A stretch of 10,130 bases of DNA from Bacillota bacterium (GTDB lineage Bacteria; Bacillota; Clostridia; Lachnospirales; Lachnospiraceae): assembly GCA_023458855.1 (NCBI GenBank), contig JAEWWQ010000227.1, positions 1 to 10,130 of the forward strand, given 5' to 3'. Positions within the stretch are counted from its first letter, which is position 1. Each line of letters opens with the position of its first letter. Shown in pieces: positions 1 through 8,361 of the stretch. The notes below the pieces were generated by a model. The model ran no database searches, was not told where the DNA came from, and saw only the letters and a list, made by a program, of their open reading frames with translations. Made by a program: the position numbers and the translations under genes.

Positions 1-1050
1 CTCCTGCATTTGTGGCCAATCCTCTTCATTAAAAACATTGACCCCATCTAAAATCAAAGTAATTCTGCACATTTTCTTGTCATCCAGCCTTTGCCATGAT
101 AATTGAGAACCATAGTATTGCTCAATACTTTCTTTTTCTAAAATCAAAGCATCATAAATGGCTTTGTTTTCTTCTTTATTTGGCTTGTTAATTGCAAGTT
201 CCACAGAGGCATATTTCTTTGTTATAATAAAACTATATCCTAACCCACTCATGCCTGCGCCAGCTGTCAACCAATGATCATAATGATTCCCATCTATATT
301 TATTCCACTGAAAAGCTGTGATTTTGCATTTATTTTAGGCAATAACTCTTTCCAGAATCTATCCCTTATAAGCTCCCTTTCTGCCGTTTCAACTCCAGTA
401 GCAATTTCATCATGAGCCTTCTCATCAAGGCTGATTGTTATATCTGCCACATCTTTGACAGGTATAATCTGCTCTGTATCAAGCAACAGATGGCCTTCAA
501 ACATATACGGGATTACTTTAATACATTGAATTTGTATTCTGAATTTCCTTGCCCATAAAACTGTAGATGTTACCTCTTTACGAAATTCTCTTGCTACTAA
601 AATAATTCTCTGGGACAGATCATGGTTCAGCTGTACCTCATCGAAATCAGACTTATTCAGATAATCACAAATTTTATCTTCCGCTGCAACTCCGGGTTCA
701 GTTTTGTTTAAATACTCCTGATATATTTTTCGAATACCATCTTTCGCTAACGTAGAGCAGTAAGATGCATATTTCATAGCCTGCCAAGTAACATCTTTCC
801 CTGAATCGTCAAGTTTATTTTCAATGATTACAAGATTACCTTTTCGATCGATTGCAAGTAAATCCAGCCTTTCGTTTGTATCGGAAAACCCACTGAATTC
901 TTTTTGAATAATCAATAATTCTTCTCCTAAAATAGCAGGCTCTCTGACAATCCATTCCTGCAAATCATCCCGTTCTTTTAAACCTAACGATGAGAAGGTG
1001 ATTTCTTCAATCTTTTTTGACTGTTTATTATTGCGATTAATGATGTACAT
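1..1050 (-). CDS. DUF4268 protein with N-terminal PD-(D/E)XK nuclease domain, C-terminus cut off by the window edge
   Basis: The frame is open from an ATG at 1050 to the window edge, giving 350 codons and no stop. Residues 20-100 form a PD-(D/E)XK nuclease-like domain. It has E32 in LQEWIV, D63 in RLDLLAID, E77-N-K79 in VIIENKLD, and a Q90xxxY94 motif, the arrangement seen in NucS/DUF91-type and RecB-like nucleases. Residues from about 228 (DRFWKELLP) to the edge match my memory of DUF4268. Cues there are GLGYSF, the ALILEKESIEQYYG stretch and SQLSWQRLDD. I estimate that only a few tens of residues are missing. The start is backed by GGGGGAG 10 nt upstream. The ATG lies 3 nt after the helicase stop, so the two are very probably co-transcribed. 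The likely role is DNA cleavage or binding in defence. The substrate is unknown and catalytic activity is inferred from motifs only. Confidence 0.85.
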   Translation of the reverse strand, partial: MYIINRNNKQSKKIEEITFSSLGLKERDDLQEWIVREPAILGEELLIIQKEFSGFSDTNERLDLLAIDRKGNLVIIENKLDDSGKDVTWQAMKYASYCSTLAKDGIRKIYQEYLNKTEPGVAAEDKICDYLNKSDFDEVQLNHDLSQRIILVAREFRKEVTSTVLWARKFRIQIQCIKVIPYMFEGHLLLDTEQIIPVKDVADITISLDEKAHDEIATGVETAERELIRDRFWKELLPKINAKSQLFSGINIDGNHYDHWLTAGAGMSGLGYSFIITKKYASVELAINKPNKEENKAIYDALILEKESIEQYYGSQLSWQRLDDKKMCRITLILDGVNVFNEEDWPQMQE

Positions 1051-1053
1051 ATT

Positions 1054-3942
1054 TTACTGACTCCCCCATATAAATAATTTCTTAACTTTTCCGGAATTTT
1101 TTATATAATAGTGTGATGCAGCTAATATTCGTTGAATTTTATCAGGAATTGGTTCATTAGGGCATATAGATGGTTGTACTATGACTATTTTACCAACCAA
1201 TTGTTTATTTTGCTTCATTGTCATCTTAAAGGTATCATAATCACCATGAACGAATTTACAATGTTCCCTTCGTCTTCTATCGGCAACTTTTTTAATAAAT
1301 CCAGGCTTAGTTTTAAGCCATATTGTAGATTTCACAGCTTGTCCGGCCACTTCATACACATCATTGACACTATTATTGTATGTAGTCGCTGACATTTTCT
1401 TTACATGATAAAGCGTCACTTCAAATGCAAATTCTGTTTCCTGTATTGTTATAAAATCAGCCATTTCACTACTAGAATGATCATTTATGATAAATTTGTT
1501 ACTCAAATCATTTTTCAGTAGTTTTTCTACTGTTGTTTGAATCGAAATCTCAGTTGGGTGATGAACTGGATCATTGACTTCAACACTTCTATCAGTTCCG
1601 TATTTGTCCCAATCTATTCCAATAATATTATCTGACGTATATACAATTGCTTCTGGATTACCTTTAAACTGTTCAATCCCTTGAATTAGAATATCATCTG
1701 TCGTTTTAAATACTAATGGATATTCGTTAAGATAATCAACAAGCGTCATTACACTTCTTCCATCTATAAGTCTTAATTGCGTATTCTTTGACGAATAGTT
1801 ACCGTTGATGTCACACTCAATATGCTCAACTTTTCCCGCATTCCTAAATTCAATTGTTATGGCATTTGGCACTATTTTAATTATACTCGGAGAAATATCT
1901 GTTAAAATACTTTTGAAAATACCTTCTATTTCCTCTTTCAGTACCGGTGCAGAACTATACGTATCTGCTGAATAATCACATATAAAAATGTTCTCCGGAT
2001 ATTTTTGTAATGGTGTCGGCATAGGTAAAAAGTCAAAATTTGTATTCGTCTTAACCTTTATGTCCCCATTCACAATCTTTTTACCGTTAAAGTTGCACCA
2101 TTTTACAAATTGTGGAATAGACATATATGAACTGCTCCACATTTTGGATCCACTACTATATCCGATAGTAATTTCGCTTTCTTCAGTTGATGCCTTGCAA
2201 AACACATGCCCCGGTGAATATAACTGGCCAGTAACTGAATCTATAGCAGAACTAACATCAGAACCAGCGGATATTCTATAAGACTCACCCGATTCTACAT
2301 ACCGATTTTGCATCCCTGAATTGAATATCTCAAACCCATCAAGTTCTCCTAATACGCGATTCATCTGATGTTTTGGAATTTTTGTATACGTTTTAGAAAA
2401 ACTTTTTGCGATAGAATCGTATATGACTTCCGTTTTATTTTGTGAATATATGAATAGCAATCCGCATTCTTTTTGGTAATGAACAATATACAGGATATTG
2501 TTCACATCAACAATGCTATCATTAGTCATCCATTTAGGTATAGTGTTTTCTTTTCCAATCCCGACAACCGTATTATCAGTCTCATTAATTAGAACCTCTT
2601 CTGTTACCTTGCATACATCAGGAAAACTTGCATTTATGTCAAATTCAGTAACTTTAAATATTTTCGCGTGACAATTTGGCCTCACACTATGCAGAGAAAT
2701 TTCTGCTATACCATCACTTGGTTTGTTATCTGCCTTCCTAAATGTTTTAAAATATTCTTTTGTCTGTTCTTCCTCTCTAGTTCTGTTTTCACTCAAGTCA
2801 ATAATGATTTCTTGCCATATAGCATCATTAGTAAATAAAGCTTCATTCTCGATGAGTAATTCATTATCGTTCATAGCAATAAACTTTGCTGTTCCAATAT
2901 TATCACCATTCGTTCTGGCAAACCTTCCGATAAACTGCAATGTACTCGCTAGAGATTTATGCGGAGAATGAATTGCCGCAATTTTTAAATTGGGAAAGTC
3001 AAATCCTTCACCTAACATATCTACGCAGATAATCCCATCAAGGGATTTATTCCTCAATTCATCAATGTATTTCGTTATACTTCTGCTACTCATAGAACTA
3101 TCAATTCTCTTTAGTGTCAATGTAGTTTCAGATGCATATAGTTTTTCCAATTCCTTCGCATTATCCTTCGAATTTGTTCTAATCATCAGGTAATGATCAT
3201 ACCCCAATTGCCTATCAGCATAAAAAACACGCTCTGCCTTTTTAGCAATTAAATAATCCTTATTAGGTGCTTCATTAATTGGAATATATTCAATTTCTCC
3301 GAATATCCCATCACTATAAGCCATTGACAGCGGATAAGAATAAATCATCTCACCCTTTATTTCTTTTTTATCAAGTCTAAATGGTGTTGCGGTAAAAAGT
3401 ATATGCTTTGCCTCATTAATATTTATAAGAATCTGTTCCCATGTTTTTGCTGGCACATGATGAGCTTCATCTATCAGTACAATATCAAATAATTCTCGGA
3501 TCCCCTCAATTATTGAAAGAGACAGCGCACACTTCGGTGTCGCAACCACAACATCCGCATTTAACACTGATTCGTAGTGTTCTTCACAATACATATTCTT
3601 CAATTCAAAAACATTAGGCTTCTTAACGCTGTTATTAAAAACATTCGCCTTGCATAATGTTCTTAGAGAAGTGAAGTCCTCGAAAATTTGTCCCCGCACC
3701 ATTATGCTCGGAGTTACGACAAGTACTTTTTTACTTTCCACCACATAAGGAGACATCATCAGTACTGCAGTTTTCCCTGAACCAGTAGGCATTACAACAA
3801 TAGCCGATTTACTTCTAGGAATAGTAAAATATGATGAAATTGCATGAATAGCACCGATTTGAGCATTTCTCAAGCCAGTAGAAGAGTCAGACGCCTTCAC
3901 GTATTTTAAGTTTTTATACTGCTTTTCAAAATAAGCACCCAT
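1054..3942 (-). CDS. DEAH-box SF2 helicase with a C-terminal nuclease-like domain, putative defence protein
   Basis: This 962-aa protein has an N-terminal superfamily 2 helicase core. Numbering from the ATG at 3942, the core has Walker A MPTGSGKT (51-58), DEAH (158-161), FTATP (183-187), motif V around DMLGEGFDFP (308-317) and motif VI QFIGRFART (336-344). All key residues are present, so it should bind and hydrolyse ATP. About 600 residues follow. A middle part (about 550-625, with GHVFCK and IGYSSGSKMW) and a C-terminal part resemble large helicases I recall from defence islands. The C-terminal part has E826-MAD829F, LYHVK (844-848) and DVYEVAGQAVKS (861-872), suggesting a diverged PD-(D/E)XK domain with HxK in place of ExK. 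An ATG at 3960 is in frame, but AGGAGG with a 7-nt spacer points to 3942. There is no signal peptide or membrane segment. The next gene follows 3 nt after the stop. The helicase is certain; the exact system is not. Confidence 0.9.
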   Translation of the reverse strand: MGAYFEKQYKNLKYVKASDSSTGLRNAQIGAIHAISSYFTIPRSKSAIVVMPTGSGKTAVLMMSPYVVESKKVLVVTPSIMVRGQIFEDFTSLRTLCKANVFNNSVKKPNVFELKNMYCEEHYESVLNADVVVATPKCALSLSIIEGIRELFDIVLIDEAHHVPAKTWEQILININEAKHILFTATPFRLDKKEIKGEMIYSYPLSMAYSDGIFGEIEYIPINEAPNKDYLIAKKAERVFYADRQLGYDHYLMIRTNSKDNAKELEKLYASETTLTLKRIDSSMSSRSITKYIDELRNKSLDGIICVDMLGEGFDFPNLKIAAIHSPHKSLASTLQFIGRFARTNGDNIGTAKFIAMNDNELLIENEALFTNDAIWQEIIIDLSENRTREEEQTKEYFKTFRKADNKPSDGIAEISLHSVRPNCHAKIFKVTEFDINASFPDVCKVTEEVLINETDNTVVGIGKENTIPKWMTNDSIVDVNNILYIVHYQKECGLLFIYSQNKTEVIYDSIAKSFSKTYTKIPKHQMNRVLGELDGFEIFNSGMQNRYVESGESYRISAGSDVSSAIDSVTGQLYSPGHVFCKASTEESEITIGYSSGSKMWSSSYMSIPQFVKWCNFNGKKIVNGDIKVKTNTNFDFLPMPTPLQKYPENIFICDYSADTYSSAPVLKEEIEGIFKSILTDISPSIIKIVPNAITIEFRNAGKVEHIECDINGNYSSKNTQLRLIDGRSVMTLVDYLNEYPLVFKTTDDILIQGIEQFKGNPEAIVYTSDNIIGIDWDKYGTDRSVEVNDPVHHPTEISIQTTVEKLLKNDLSNKFIINDHSSSEMADFITIQETEFAFEVTLYHVKKMSATTYNNSVNDVYEVAGQAVKSTIWLKTKPGFIKKVADRRRREHCKFVHGDYDTFKMTMKQNKQLVGKIVIVQPSICPNEPIPDKIQRILAASHYYIKNSGKVKKLFIWGSQ
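1061..1067 (-). promoter_or_regulatory. Ribosome binding site for the DUF4268 gene
   Basis: On the minus strand this reads GGGGGAG, 10 nt before the ATG at 1050. It lies inside the last codons of the upstream helicase gene. This supports the chosen start and suggests translational coupling of the pair. Confidence 0.6.
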
Positions 3943-3949
3943 ACTTGAT

Positions 3950-3955
3950 CCTCCT
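3950..3955 (-). promoter_or_regulatory. Ribosome binding site that sets the helicase start
   Basis: A perfect AGGAGG on the minus strand lies 7 nt before the ATG at 3942. The upstream in-frame ATG at 3960 overlaps the region just before this site and has no Shine-Dalgarno of its own. The shorter 962-aa form is therefore preferred. Confidence 0.8.
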
Positions 3956-3970
3956 AGCATTTTAAAATGA

Positions 3971-3980
3971 TTACCGGTAA
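3971..3980. repeat. 10-bp perfect palindrome TTACCGGTAA upstream of the helicase
   Basis: A perfect dyad sits 15 bp upstream of the AGGAGG of the helicase gene, in the only real intergenic gap of the window. Its position would suit a repressor operator. It could also be chance: the arms are 5 bp and no regulator gene is in view. Confidence 0.3.
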
Positions 3981-4074
3981 ATACTATTTATATCTCAATT
4001 GCAATCAATATATCTGTTAACTTCTTGATTTCCTCTAAATTCAGCAACTATACTTTGGCTCTTTATTATTCCTG

Positions 4075-7038
4075 CTAAATCATCGCCTGCCCTTCGTATA
4101 CAACACCGTCAGTATTAAATGTCAGGTTAAATACCATGTCCGCCAGCCACTTTTTAAATGACGGATTGTCATTAAACTGCTTAAAAACTTCCATGTTATC
4201 TGCCATAATGTTTATAATCGCCTTATTAAGAGCCTTATCACTTTCAATTTTTGCATTCTGCTTGTCAGAGTTTTTCATGGCATTTTGATAGTTCTTGTCT
4301 TTTGCCACCATTTCAGGTATTTCAGAAATACGCTTTTTAACTTGGTCAATATCTTTCCATTCAATATTTCCAAACAAATCATTGAATTCAAGAAGAATAT
4401 TGCTTAATAAATCAAGCTCTACCTCGCCTCTTCCGCCGCCTGCACTGGTCGGAACAGGGTCAATGCCATACTCTCCCTGACTCTCTATGACAATTGACAT
4501 GGAAGCCTGCGCTTCTGCTCTGTAGCTGTACAAATCAACAGCTTCCTGAATTCCTGCTGACAAATCCTCTTCAATCGGTGCAGGAAGCTTGTGTGTCAGC
4601 AGATTCAAGAATATGGATAACTTCTCCCAGTCCGCATTTCCATATGGCAAAATTGCAGCAAGAAATCCATAAGTGCGGACAAAGCCTTTACACTTGCTCT
4701 TAAAATCCACTTGTCCATTTTCGTCCAAATCCTTTTCATAATTGCGGGTGCAAGAATCAAGTATAGGGTCTAATCTGTCTCTGTCTGCTCCATTTAGGTA
4801 AAGTTCAACCACCGAGTCCACATGGTAGTCGGTGAAAACATGATATGCATTGATATCCGACTCAAGATCATTCAATTTATCAGGGTCAGTCTCATCTGAA
4901 AGCACCGTAGTTGTATAGTATTTTTCAAAGGCTTCCTTGATTGTTTCTGTATCATTGGCAAAATCCAGAATGAAGGTATCCAGCTTTTGGGGATGCGCAC
5001 GATTGAGCCGTGACAATGTCTGCACAGCTTTTATATCTGTAAGGATTTTATCCACATACATTGTGTGAAGCAACGGTTCGTCATAGCCTGTCTGAAATTT
5101 ATTTGCTACTACTAATATTCTATATGGTTCTCTTTTCATGCGCTTTTCAATTTCACTGCTGGAAAAGCCATTGATAGAACTTTCAGTCACTTTTACGCCG
5201 CCGTAATCGTATTCTCCCGAGAAAGCTACAATTGCCTTATAAGCACTTTTGTGCTTCCGGAGATAATTATCAATGGCATGATAATACTGAATCGCTCTTT
5301 CAATGCTGCTTGTTACAACCATAGCTCTTGCCTGTCTGTCGATTTTTCTTTTTGCAATCACCTGATTATGGAAATGATCCATCATGATCTCTGTTTTCAG
5401 CTCAATAGCTTTTTCCTGCGACTCCACGTATTTTCTAAGCTTCTTCTGAGCCTTCTTTTTATCAAAAAGTGGGTCATCCTCAACCGCCTTGGCAATCTTG
5501 TAATAACTATTAATTGGTGTATAATGCTTTAGAACATCAAGTATAAAACCTTCTTGAATAGCTTGTTTCATCGTATAATTATGAAACGGTCTGTGCTTTA
5601 TTCTGCCTTCCGATTCATAAGGTACACCAAACATTTCAAGTGTCTTATTTTTCGGCGTGGCAGTAAATGCAAAATAGCTGGCATTTTTCAGCATCTTTCG
5701 TCCTTCAATGATACTGTTAATTATATCTTCGGTTGACGCTTCCTCTCCATTTTCAAATTCGGTAGAGAGTGCCATATTCATTTTGGCTGACATATTTCCG
5801 CTCTGGCTGGAGTGCGCTTCGTCAATAATTATTGCAAAGTTGTTCTGTCTGTGGGTAGTACCAATATCATCAAGAATATAAGGAAATTTATGTACGATTG
5901 TAATAATAATCTTTTTGCCATCTTGAAGAAGCCTCTTCAAATCCCCCGAGCTATCGGCATGTCCGACAGTATTAGCCACTTGCATAAAGCCTTTAATAGT
6001 GTTTTTAATCTGCTTGTCCAGATTGATACGATCAGTTACTACAATTATCGAATCAAATAAAGGCTTTCCGGCTTTTTCCATAGAAACAAGCTGATGCGCC
6101 AGCCACGCAATGGAGTTTGACTTACCGCTGCCTGCGCTGTGCTGAATCAGATATTTCTGTCCGACACCTTTTTGCGAAACATCAGCAAGCAAAGCCTTGA
6201 CCGCAGAAAGCTGATGATATCTAGGAAATATCTGGGTGTACTTTATTTTCTTTGTTTCCTCATCTCTTTCTGATATTATTTGTGCAAAGTTTTCAATAAT
6301 ATTTGACAGCTCGTATTTTGTTAAAATATCCTTCCATAAATAATCAGTTTTTATGCCGGAAGGATTCGGCGGATTTCCTGCACCGCCCTCATACCCTTTA
6401 TTAAATGGAAGAAACCAGGATTTCTTGCCGTCAAGCTTTGTACACATACAAACCTGATTATCGTCTACCGCAAAGTGAACCATACAGCGTCCGAAGCTGA
6501 ACAAAAGCTCCTTTGAATCTCTGTCATTCTTATATTGAAGAATTGCATCCTCCACATTCTGTTTTGTAAGACTATTTTTCAGCTCACATGTGATTATAGG
6601 CAAGCCGTTCAAAAAAACAACAAAATCCAGTGCCAGTCTGCTGCTGTCCTTTGAGTAATGCAATTGCCTTGTAACACTGAAAATGTTCTTCTCATACATC
6701 GCCCTTGCATCGGAGTTATTTTCAGAAGGCATCATGCAATACATATCAAGAGTTACAGGGTAAATCTTAAATCCGTTTCTAAAAATATCTATAACTCCAT
6801 TTTTTGCAATTTCACCTTGCAACCGATTCAAAAACTTTATTTTATTTGCTTCAATTTCAAGCCCCAACTTCTCAAGCTTTTCAGGCTGGGTAGTCTCAAG
6901 AAATCTTAAAAGCCTTTTTTCATCAACTGCATAGCCCTTGTTGTAATCTAGGTTCGTGCCTTCCTCATAGCCGTTAACCTCAGTCATATGCTTTACTATA
7001 AGAGTTTCAAAACCCTCTTCCTTGACATTGCTCGGCAT
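4075..7038 (-). CDS. hsdR: Type I restriction endonuclease, R subunit (HsdR)
   Basis: This 987-aa protein is the ATP-dependent DNA translocase and nuclease of the type I complex, cutting unmodified DNA far from the recognition site. The N-terminal nuclease domain (HsdR_N type) has D138 in LALDFVVF and E152-L-K154 in TCELKNS. It is followed by the family stretch around QYKNDRD (168-174) and MVHFAVDD. The SF2 motor has Walker A SAGSGKS (301-307), DEAH (406-409), FTATP (458-462), motif V around FQTGYDEP (648-655) and motif VI QTLSRLNR (673-680). The C-terminal 300 residues are helical and charged, as expected for the part that docks onto the methylase core. Length is normal and no key residue is missing. 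The ATG overlaps the hsdS stop by one base (TAATG). AGGAG lies 11 nt upstream and GAGG 4 nt upstream, so translation is probably coupled. Substrate specificity comes from HsdS. Confidence 0.96.
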   Translation of the reverse strand: MPSNVKEEGFETLIVKHMTEVNGYEEGTNLDYNKGYAVDEKRLLRFLETTQPEKLEKLGLEIEANKIKFLNRLQGEIAKNGVIDIFRNGFKIYPVTLDMYCMMPSENNSDARAMYEKNIFSVTRQLHYSKDSSRLALDFVVFLNGLPIITCELKNSLTKQNVEDAILQYKNDRDSKELLFSFGRCMVHFAVDDNQVCMCTKLDGKKSWFLPFNKGYEGGAGNPPNPSGIKTDYLWKDILTKYELSNIIENFAQIISERDEETKKIKYTQIFPRYHQLSAVKALLADVSQKGVGQKYLIQHSAGSGKSNSIAWLAHQLVSMEKAGKPLFDSIIVVTDRINLDKQIKNTIKGFMQVANTVGHADSSGDLKRLLQDGKKIIITIVHKFPYILDDIGTTHRQNNFAIIIDEAHSSQSGNMSAKMNMALSTEFENGEEASTEDIINSIIEGRKMLKNASYFAFTATPKNKTLEMFGVPYESEGRIKHRPFHNYTMKQAIQEGFILDVLKHYTPINSYYKIAKAVEDDPLFDKKKAQKKLRKYVESQEKAIELKTEIMMDHFHNQVIAKRKIDRQARAMVVTSSIERAIQYYHAIDNYLRKHKSAYKAIVAFSGEYDYGGVKVTESSINGFSSSEIEKRMKREPYRILVVANKFQTGYDEPLLHTMYVDKILTDIKAVQTLSRLNRAHPQKLDTFILDFANDTETIKEAFEKYYTTTVLSDETDPDKLNDLESDINAYHVFTDYHVDSVVELYLNGADRDRLDPILDSCTRNYEKDLDENGQVDFKSKCKGFVRTYGFLAAILPYGNADWEKLSIFLNLLTHKLPAPIEEDLSAGIQEAVDLYSYRAEAQASMSIVIESQGEYGIDPVPTSAGGGRGEVELDLLSNILLEFNDLFGNIEWKDIDQVKKRISEIPEMVAKDKNYQNAMKNSDKQNAKIESDKALNKAIINIMADNMEVFKQFNDNPSFKKWLADMVFNLTFNTDGVVYEGQAMI

Positions 7039-8357
7039 TAATCCTCACTCTCCTCTACTTCTCCGGCATCTTCGTCTAATGAAATGTCCTCAAAATCTGT
7101 CTCCGCAATTATTTCCTCTTCCGGCTCATCAACTTCTATATGCCTGACATCAACCTTTCCTGTGACAACGTCGGAAATGAGGGTTGCTTTGTATTCGGTC
7201 ATTAAGTCAGTATATTTGGATATTTCTTTTCTAATCACCTGATATTCCTCTACCAAACGAGTTATTCTAGCTTGATTTTCTATTAATGGTACAGGAATTT
7301 TCTCTTTCAACAAATGATCAATATTAAGAGGGCGATTTCTACCTGCTGCACCTCTAGAATATAAATTAAGTAAATGGTTTCCGTATTTTGACACAAAAAA
7401 CGCCCACAAAAATTTGGAGGTAACAACATTTGCTTTGCCCTTAATCATAGGATACCTGTGTGAGGCAATGCATCCTATATCTTCTGAATTTGTGACAGCA
7501 ACAGCACCTTCCCATGCAAATTGGCCACTGAAAACTAAGTAATCATCGCCAACTTCAAAGAAAATAGAATCTCCTAAATCAGCACCCAGAGTACTTGGCT
7601 TATGAAATATTCCTCTTCCTCTATTGTATAAGCCAATGGGAATATACTCTTTTTCACTAACACGCTTAACTTCTTTACCTACTGAATCCGCGATGTTTTT
7701 TAGTCGACAGCAACTTATATCATCAAATTTAAGAATTCTTTCTAGTTCACCATCTATAAGTTCTCGTACTAACTCAAGTTTTCTTTTCTCAGCCTTGATG
7801 AATTTATTGATTTTAGCTAATTTATAGTCAAGATACTTAGCAATCTGGTCTTGCTCAGGACGAGGGGGTATGGGTAACTTTAATTTTCTAATATCTTCAT
7901 ATCCAATAGATTGCCTTACACCTCCACCCATACCATAAAAGACTTTTTTCAAATCGTATGCATGAAGAAGATAGTGTATGTAACTAGAAGAATTATTTTT
8001 TGTGTACAAACATGTATATGCAGATGTTATTATCCCAGTTTCCTTAACCAGTCCAGTCCTTAAACTGCGCTTATCATTTTGTAAATCAGTTAATCGAAGA
8101 ATTATATCTCCTTGCTTTACAATCTGATAATTGCCATATTCTTTTGGCACTAATCCAAAATCTTTATTCTTTTTTCTTATTATTTGCCCATAGCTCAGTG
8201 ATAACACGTTATTCTTAGTACACATTGAATTCTTTTGACATTTTTCTTTACATGCTTGCGAAAGAAATTGCCACTCCCAATCAACTGGAATTTCATTAAT
8301 CCAAAATAATCCTGTTTTTTTATACTCCTCATAAGGCTTAAGCTCATTATTCATCAT
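7038..8357 (-). CDS. hsdS: Type I restriction-modification specificity subunit (HsdS)
   Basis: This 439-aa subunit sets the DNA target for both methylation and restriction. It has the two-repeat HsdS layout. A typical opening (YKKTGLFWINEIPVDWE, 12-28) is followed by target-recognition domain 1 to about 162. The central helical conserved region (PPRPEQDQIAKYLDYKL to about 210) comes next, then domain 2 (about 212-357), then the distal conserved helix (IENQARITRLVEE to SDVVTGKVDVR, ending at 405). Residues 406-439 form a strongly acidic tail beyond the usual end. The target sequence cannot be read from the protein. Start choice: the first of two adjacent ATGs, with GGAGG 8 nt upstream. The gene begins 4 nt after the hsdM stop and overlaps hsdR by one base. 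No second hsdS copy or recombination repeat is visible, so phase variation by inversion is not indicated here. Confidence 0.95.
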   Translation of the reverse strand: MMNNELKPYEEYKKTGLFWINEIPVDWEWQFLSQACKEKCQKNSMCTKNNVLSLSYGQIIRKKNKDFGLVPKEYGNYQIVKQGDIILRLTDLQNDKRSLRTGLVKETGIITSAYTCLYTKNNSSSYIHYLLHAYDLKKVFYGMGGGVRQSIGYEDIRKLKLPIPPRPEQDQIAKYLDYKLAKINKFIKAEKRKLELVRELIDGELERILKFDDISCCRLKNIADSVGKEVKRVSEKEYIPIGLYNRGRGIFHKPSTLGADLGDSIFFEVGDDYLVFSGQFAWEGAVAVTNSEDIGCIASHRYPMIKGKANVVTSKFLWAFFVSKYGNHLLNLYSRGAAGRNRPLNIDHLLKEKIPVPLIENQARITRLVEEYQVIRKEISKYTDLMTEYKATLISDVVTGKVDVRHIEVDEPEEEIIAETDFEDISLDEDAGEVEESED

Positions 8358-8361
8358 TCTC

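Larger units (their letters stand above)
3943..4074. other. Intergenic gap between hsdR and the helicase-nuclease pair
   Basis: This 132-bp AT-rich gap separates the hsd operon from the second unit. I see no GC-rich hairpin followed by a T-run after the hsdR stop, so read-through from hsd is possible. On the minus strand, TTGATT and a TATAAA/TAGTAT stretch lie in the middle of the gap. They could be weak promoter elements, but the spacing is not convincing. A 19-codon open frame (3988-4047) and an overlapping frame entering from the end of hsdR have protein-like composition but no ribosome binding site. The gap also holds the TTACCGGTAA palindrome and the helicase ribosome binding site. Confidence 0.5.

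Noticed and set aside
1054..3942. The helicase as a second HsdR or a type III Res subunit
   Set aside because: It lacks the N-terminal HsdR nuclease motif and the HsdR or Res C-terminal layout. A complete HsdR is already encoded next door, and no Mod gene is present.
7038..8357. Phase-variable hsdS with invertible repeats
   Set aside because: There is only one hsdS, no partner half-gene, no recombinase, and no inverted repeat shared between its two recognition domains that I could see.
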